Shown one piece after another: positions 59,951 through 64,000 of a DNA stretch of 64,000 bases. A program made the position numbers and the translations under genes. Numbering within the stretch: the first letter of the stretch is position 1; each line of letters begins with the position of its first letter. The notes beneath the pieces are model-generated. The model made no database searches. It had not been told where the DNA came from and saw only the letters and a list, made by a program, of their open reading frames with translations. Source of the DNA: Maricaulis sp039978735 (GTDB taxonomy: Bacteria; Pseudomonadota; Alphaproteobacteria; Caulobacterales; Maricaulaceae); assembly GCF_039978735.1 (NCBI RefSeq), contig NZ_JBDWAS010000058.1, forward strand, positions 4,636 through 68,635, written 5' to 3'.

Positions 59951-61630
59951 ATGCAGAGGGATATCGAGACCGCGTTTGTTTCAGCCGCGCACCGGGAAGC
60001 ACCGAGTACGGCGCTGGGATTGCGCGGATTGCTCATCTTTACGGGCATCTTCTGGGGCTGTTTCAGCCTCGTGACGCTGGCCTATGGCTGGGACGCCTTT
60101 GGCGGGTCGGTCGCGACGGCGTGGCGGCCATTGCTGAGCGATGCGGTGGGCGCCGGCCTGTCGATCGGCATGGCGCTGGCCTTGTCCGAGGTGCGCCGCT
60201 GGGGGCCGGCCGCGCGCCTTGGCCTCGCGGCGGCCCTCGCCCTGGTGGGCGTGGCGATCTATTCGGCTGTGGTGCTGGTGCTTGTCGGGCCGCTTATGCC
60301 GCCCCCCGAAACGCCGGACAGCGGCACTGAACGCATGTTGCGCATCATGCTGGTGCATTACTGGGTGTTCGCGGCCTATGGCGGTTTCTACCTGCTGCTC
60401 GACCAGGGGCGCGCCGCACCCGGCGGGGTGTCGGAGGAGGATGATGCACAGGAATGGCTGCGTGCGCGGCTGTTCGGGCGAACCGAGGTCTGGGACGGGC
60501 TGAACGCCCGCTGGTTCTGGACGTTCCAGGGTGTGTTCTGGACCGCCATGGTCGTGTTCTCGACGGCCAATCTGATCAATGGCGGCGACAGCATCAGCAC
60601 GGCCTGGCGTGTCGTTCTTGCCGAGGGGATCGGCATGACCGCCTCGTCCCTGGCGCACTTCGTCGTTCTCAAACCGACCCGGCTCTGGCCGCTCTACCGG
60701 CGCGCCGCCCTGGCGCTGGGGGTCGCGATCATTCTGACGATGATCTACGTCTGCGCCATCTGGTTCGCCTATTTCCAGGTGCTTCCGGGCGAGCCGCCGA
60801 TGCGGAATGGCGAACCTGTCGACACCGGTCTGCCGCTATTGCTCTATCTGGCGCCGCGCTGGATGTTCCTGAACTTCCCGGTCTTTGTCGGATGGATCGG
60901 TTTCTATCTGGCGCTTGATGCCGCAAGGCGGCTGCGCTCGCAGGAGCGTCAGCTCTACAACTCGATCATGCTGGCCCAGGAATCGCAGCTGAAAATGCTG
61001 CGCTTCCAGCTCAACCCGCATTTCCTGTTCAACACGCTCAATGCGATTTCCTCGCTCTTGCTCGATACCCGGGCCAACGAAGCGGACAAGATGCTCACGC
61101 AATTGTCCAAATTCCTGCGCTTTACCCTGGATGCTGCGCCCGATGACCGGGTTCCGCTGCGCCGGGAGATTGATGCTCAGCGCCTGTATCTGGAGATCGA
61201 GCAAACGCGCTTTGCCGACCGTCTGGAAATCGCGGTCGATATCGATCCTGTGGTGGAGGATGCGCTGGTGCCAACCATGATCCTGCAGCCATTGCTGGAG
61301 AATGCCGTCAAATACGCGGTGTCCCAGACAACCCGTGCGGTCCGCGTGACTGTCGAGGCAAAGGCACTATCGGACGATATCCTGGAGCTTCGGGTGACGG
61401 ATACAGGGTCGGGCGGGGTCTCCACGCGCGCCTACAGCGGCGGAGGCGTGGGCCTGGGCAATATCCGCGCCCGTCTGGCCGTGTTGTACGGCGACACCGG
61501 ACGACTGGAAGCCGGGCCGCAGCCGGAGGGCGGGTTTGCAGCGGTGATCACGATGCCGCTGGAGCGATCGAGAGCGCCGAAAATCACCGAACGAGAGGAG
61601 GAGAGCGATGCGCGTACTTCTGGTCGATGA
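59951..61630 (+). CDS. LytS/AlgZ-type sensor histidine kinase
   Basis: A 559-residue membrane kinase beginning MQRDIETAFVSAAHREA. It has two related blocks of about four helices each (residues about 25-165 and 190-330), then the His_kinase domain with QLNPHFLFNTLNAISSLL (His357), the N-box PLLENAVKYAV and the glycine box DTGSGG...GGGVGLGNIRARL. The doubled membrane part suggests internal duplication of a sensor. No periplasmic domain is evident, so the signal is probably within the membrane. The gene overlaps the response-regulator gene by 23 bases. Confidence 0.9.
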   Translation: MQRDIETAFVSAAHREAPSTALGLRGLLIFTGIFWGCFSLVTLAYGWDAFGGSVATAWRPLLSDAVGAGLSIGMALALSEVRRWGPAARLGLAAALALVGVAIYSAVVLVLVGPLMPPPETPDSGTERMLRIMLVHYWVFAAYGGFYLLLDQGRAAPGGVSEEDDAQEWLRARLFGRTEVWDGLNARWFWTFQGVFWTAMVVFSTANLINGGDSISTAWRVVLAEGIGMTASSLAHFVVLKPTRLWPLYRRAALALGVAIILTMIYVCAIWFAYFQVLPGEPPMRNGEPVDTGLPLLLYLAPRWMFLNFPVFVGWIGFYLALDAARRLRSQERQLYNSIMLAQESQLKMLRFQLNPHFLFNTLNAISSLLLDTRANEADKMLTQLSKFLRFTLDAAPDDRVPLRREIDAQRLYLEIEQTRFADRLEIAVDIDPVVEDALVPTMILQPLLENAVKYAVSQTTRAVRVTVEAKALSDDILELRVTDTGSGGVSTRAYSGGGVGLGNIRARLAVLYGDTGRLEAGPQPEGGFAAVITMPLERSRAPKITEREEESDARTSGR

Positions 61631-62375
61631 CGAACCGCTGGCCCTGCGCCGGCTGGAAATCCTGCTGTCGCGGCGGCCCTGGGTCGATGTGGTTGCGGCC
61701 GTCCGGGACGGTCACAGCGCGGCGAAGGCCGCGCAGGAACTCAATCCGGATGTTGTCTTCCTCGATATCCAGATGCCGCAGCTCGACGGGTTCGAGATCG
61801 CGTCCATCCTGTCGCAGACCGTGCAGCCGGAGATCATCTTCGTGACTGCCTATGAGGCCCACGCCGTGAAGGCATTCGAGGCCGCGGCCATCGACTATCT
61901 GCTCAAGCCTGTCGAGATGGAGCGGCTGGACGAGGCCCTCGGGCGGGCCCGCACGCAACTGGCCAGCCGCGATGCGACGGCACGGGCGGACGAGCTGGAA
62001 GCGCTGGTCCACACGCTGCGCGGACATGACGGGGAGGGGCATCCGGATCTGTGGATCCGCGACCGCAATGGCCGCATGCGTCTGGAAAAGAACCGCATCG
62101 ACTGGATCGAGGCCGAGGGCGATTATGTGCGCATCCACGCTGGCGCCCGGTCCTGGCTGATGCGGGCGACCATGACGGCGATGGAAAAAAATCTCGACGA
62201 TCACCAGTTCGCACGGGTGCACCGGTCGGCGATCGTCAATCTGCGCCGGGTCGCCCGGACCGCCGCGACGCCGACGGGCAGCAAGACGTTGCGCCTGAAC
62301 GATGGCACTGAAATACGGGTCGGCCGGGCATTCGAAGGGCGTGTGAACACCCTTCTGGCCCGGCCGATCTCCTAG
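61608..62375 (+). CDS. LytR/AlgR-type response regulator
   Basis: A 255-residue regulator with a receiver domain (acidic pair Asp7/Asp8, phospho-acceptor Asp53 in FLDIQMP, then FVTAYEAHAV and YLLKPVE) and a C-terminal LytTR DNA-binding domain (from about residue 148, IEAEGDYVRIHAG and FARVHRSAIVNLRRV). It is the partner of the kinase encoded upstream. LytTR domains bind pairs of direct repeats about one helical turn apart; none is obvious to me in the 254-base divergent region. Confidence 0.93.
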   Translation: MRVLLVDDEPLALRRLEILLSRRPWVDVVAAVRDGHSAAKAAQELNPDVVFLDIQMPQLDGFEIASILSQTVQPEIIFVTAYEAHAVKAFEAAAIDYLLKPVEMERLDEALGRARTQLASRDATARADELEALVHTLRGHDGEGHPDLWIRDRNGRMRLEKNRIDWIEAEGDYVRIHAGARSWLMRATMTAMEKNLDDHQFARVHRSAIVNLRRVARTAATPTGSKTLRLNDGTEIRVGRAFEGRVNTLLARPIS

Positions 62376-62387
62376 CGTAGCGGTCGC

Positions 62388-62588
62388 CTAGCGTTGCGGT
62401 TCGTCGTCCACGTCTTCGGTGGCTTCGTCGACGTTCTCGCCGGCTTCCTCGAACGCGTCGGTATCTTCACCCGTCACGTCCTCGATGGCGGAATCGACGT
62501 CCTCACCGGCGTTTTCGGCCGGCCCGTCGGAACAGGCAGCCAGAATGCCGGCGGCGGACAGCAGAACAAGCCAATGACTCGATTTCAT
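62388..62588 (-). CDS. Small acidic lipoprotein
   Basis: The ATG at 62588 with GGAG upstream gives 66 residues; the frame extends to 62648 but without a ribosome site. The signal peptide ends in the lipobox LAAC (Cys19). The mature part has about 48 residues, nearly half Asp and Glu, in loose repeats such as AGEDVDSAIEDV and AGENVDEATEDV. Such short acidic lipoproteins are common in these bacteria and have no known role. It converges on the LytR gene. Confidence 0.8.
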   Translation of the reverse strand: MKSSHWLVLLSAAGILAACSDGPAENAGEDVDSAIEDVTGEDTDAFEEAGENVDEATEDVDDEPQR

Positions 62589-62677
62589 ACCCAACTCTCC
62601 TTCTGATTGGTCCACTAAACCAACGCGCGCAATGCGAAGGCGTTCCATCCGTCATCACTCAGGTGCCGGGTGGCGTG

Positions 62678-63439
62678 TCAGAGCGTCTGTCCGTCGTCGA
62701 TCGTGATGGCGGTTCCGGTCATGAAGCGCGAGCCGTCGCCGGCCAGCATCATGAAGGTCGCATCGAGGGATGAGGCGTCCATCAGGCGGCGGCGCGGGAA
62801 GCCCTGGATCTGGCGTTGTCCGCCTTCCGAGGCAAACCAGTCCGAATTGATCTCGGTCTCGATATAGCCCGGGCAGATCGCATTCACGCCGATGCGGTAT
62901 TTTGACCATTCGCGCGCGAGATTCTTGGTCATCGCCACGACGGCCGCCTTGGAGGCACAATAGACGGACAGGCCGGGCAGGGTCGCGAAGGCGGCCATGG
63001 AGGCGATATTAATGATCCGCGCCTCTTCGCGTTCGGCAACGCCGCTGTTGATCATGCGGCTGGCAGCCTCGCGCGCGCCATAGAAGACGCCGCGCACATT
63101 GACGTCGAACGTATTGTCGAAGCGCTCCACCGGCATGGTCAGGGCGGCACCGTCGCCGCCGACGCCGGCATTGTTCACCATGATCGAGATCGGACCGAGC
63201 GCATCCTGGGCCTTGTCGAGCGCCGGACCGATGGCCTCGGCATCGACGACGTCGAGAGGCAGCGCGATGGCCTTGCCGCCCTTTTCCTTGATGGCTTCGA
63301 CTTCGCTGGCGAGGCGATCCTCGCGGCGGGCCATCAGGGCAACCGAGGCACCGGCATCGCTGAGAAGATGCGCAAAGCGGCGGCCGAGGCCGCTCGATGC
63401 GCCGGTGACAACGGCCACGCGTCCGGTCAGTGAACTCAT
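62678..63439 (-). CDS. Short-chain dehydrogenase/reductase
   Basis: A 253-residue SDR starting at the ATG at 63439 behind GGAG. Motifs are TGASSGLG (cofactor), VNNAG, the catalytic serine in INIASMAAF and Tyr-x3-Lys in VYCASK. The C-terminus has the common CPGYIETEIN and GTAITIDDGQTL. It resembles short-chain alcohol or 3-oxoacyl reductases. It stands alone, divergent from the EF-hand gene, with palindromes in the promoter region. Confidence 0.92.
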   Translation of the reverse strand: MSSLTGRVAVVTGASSGLGRRFAHLLSDAGASVALMARREDRLASEVEAIKEKGGKAIALPLDVVDAEAIGPALDKAQDALGPISIMVNNAGVGGDGAALTMPVERFDNTFDVNVRGVFYGAREAASRMINSGVAEREEARIINIASMAAFATLPGLSVYCASKAAVVAMTKNLAREWSKYRIGVNAICPGYIETEINSDWFASEGGQRQIQGFPRRRLMDASSLDATFMMLAGDGSRFMTGTAITIDDGQTL

Positions 63440-63473
63440 GGGAGGCTCCTGCTTTTCCTTATCAACCTTGTGA

Positions 63474-63545
63474 GCGATACCGGCTGCCGCCGCGCAAATC
63501 CAGCATGCGGTATCGCTGTCATGACGATTTCTGCGAAATTTCGCA
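63474..63545. promoter_or_regulatory. Inverted repeats in SDR / EF-hand divergent region
   Basis: GCGATACCG (63474-63482) and CGGTATCGC (63508-63516) form a perfect 9-base inverted repeat. TGCGAAATTTCGCA (63532-63545) is a perfect 14-base palindrome. Both are candidate regulator sites for the SDR gene (start 63439). Confidence 0.45.
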
Positions 63546-63650
63546 TCCGGCGATGGATCGAAGTCGAGACCGGTGCGTTGATGAAGTGCACGGGCCACGA
63601 GATCCCCCCGGTTCAGGCCCGTAGCACCGGTCAACAATGGAGAGACCTAG

Positions 63651-63956
63651 ATGAAAAAGACTGTTCTGATCGCTTCCGTCGCTGCCCTTGGTCTGGCCGC
63701 TCCGGTTTTTGCCCAGGATACCACCTTTGCTGATGCCGACACGGACATGAGCGGTGGTCTGAGCCTCGCCGAAGTCCAGGCCATTGCGCCGGACGTGACC
63801 TCCGAAGGCTTTGATGCCTATGACGCCGACGCCGATGGCGAGCTCAATGAAGACGAGTTCGACACCTGGAAGATGGCGAACCCGGAAGAGAGCAGCGAAG
63901 ATGCGTCGGCCGACGAGGACGACACGGAAACCGAGACCGAGCCGTACAACGGCTGA
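63651..63956 (+). CDS. Small exported EF-hand protein
   Basis: A 101-residue protein with a signal peptide (to VFAQ, residue 22). Two EF-hand-like calcium loops are visible: DADTDMSGGLSLAE and DADADGELNEDE. The second is close to the ideal DxDxDG loop, the first has Met for the usual Gly-position context and is less certain. The tail is highly acidic (DASADEDDTETETEP). It likely binds calcium in the periplasm. The ribosome-binding site is GGAGAG, and the stop lies 44 bases before the window ends. Confidence 0.85.
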   Translation: MKKTVLIASVAALGLAAPVFAQDTTFADADTDMSGGLSLAEVQAIAPDVTSEGFDAYDADADGELNEDEFDTWKMANPEESSEDASADEDDTETETEPYNG

Positions 63957-64000
63957 TCCGGTTACCCGGTACGTTGCGAAACGCCCGCCTCGAAAGAGGC

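Noticed and set aside
1..64000. Mobile elements, integrases, tRNA or rRNA genes
   Set aside because: None was recognised on either strand by reading; weak tRNA-like folds were not convincing enough to report.

Overview
The window looks like chromosomal DNA of a high-GC, aerobic, probably marine or environmental alphaproteobacterium (Caulobacterales, Maricaulales or Sphingomonadales-like). I infer this from the five TonB-dependent receptors, a FecI/FecR pair, SCP2-type thiolases, many SnoaL/NTF2-fold proteins, LytS/LytR-type signalling, promoters resembling the Caulobacter housekeeping consensus, and an exact CtrA box (TTAA-N7-TTAAC). I see no rRNA, tRNA, insertion sequence, phage gene or CRISPR array. 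Genes are tightly packed, often with 4-base ATGA overlaps.

Layout. 1-5.1 kb: a partial PF10118 metal-dependent hydrolase, a DUF2147 protein, a TetR regulator and a large TonB receptor. 5.1-6.3 kb: a structured non-coding stretch leading into a small secreted cysteine-containing protein. 6.4-11 kb: a four-gene MacAB/TolC-like export operon. 11-28.5 kb: a catabolic supercluster with two thiolases, a TonB receptor, three-gene and five-gene runs of SDRs, NTF2-fold proteins and an amine-dehydrogenase-like enzyme, a duplicated HxlR regulator, an MFS carrier, an acyl-CoA ligase, a DUF1295 membrane protein and a carotenoid/lignostilbene-type oxygenase. 28.5-30.2 kb: two glycosyltransferases. 30.4-32.8 kb: a DASS carboxylate transporter with a secreted esterase. 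33.2-35.9 kb: a duplicated TetR regulator coupled to an exported fumarase-superfamily lyase. 36-46.2 kb: an ECF sigma factor, a FecR, two TonB receptors and an S9 peptidase. 46.2-52.1 kb: a TPR/GGDEF/EAL signalling protein and a subtilase autotransporter carrying 26 heptad units based on GGDINPF. 52.3-56.7 kb: a second ABC export operon. 56.7-62.4 kb: a fifth TonB receptor divergent from a LytS/LytR pair. 62.4-64 kb: a small acidic lipoprotein, an SDR and an EF-hand protein.

How the parts may work together. The 11-28.5 kb block reads as a regulon for uptake (TonB receptor, MFS), CoA activation, oxidative cleavage and thiolytic breakdown of an unidentified aromatic, terpenoid or steroid-like substrate. 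A short DNA element with core GCAAGT recurs in its promoters. It is present seven times in about 320 bp between the thiolase operon and its TonB receptor, and as four related 20-base elements in front of the SDR operon, two NTF2-fold genes and the acyl-CoA ligase. The asymmetric element and the single-chain duplicated HxlR-zinc-knuckle regulator encoded in the middle of the block may form an undescribed regulatory pair. This is inference from sequence only. The other strong novelty candidate is the GGDINPF-repeat autotransporter protease with a CtrA box in its promoter region.
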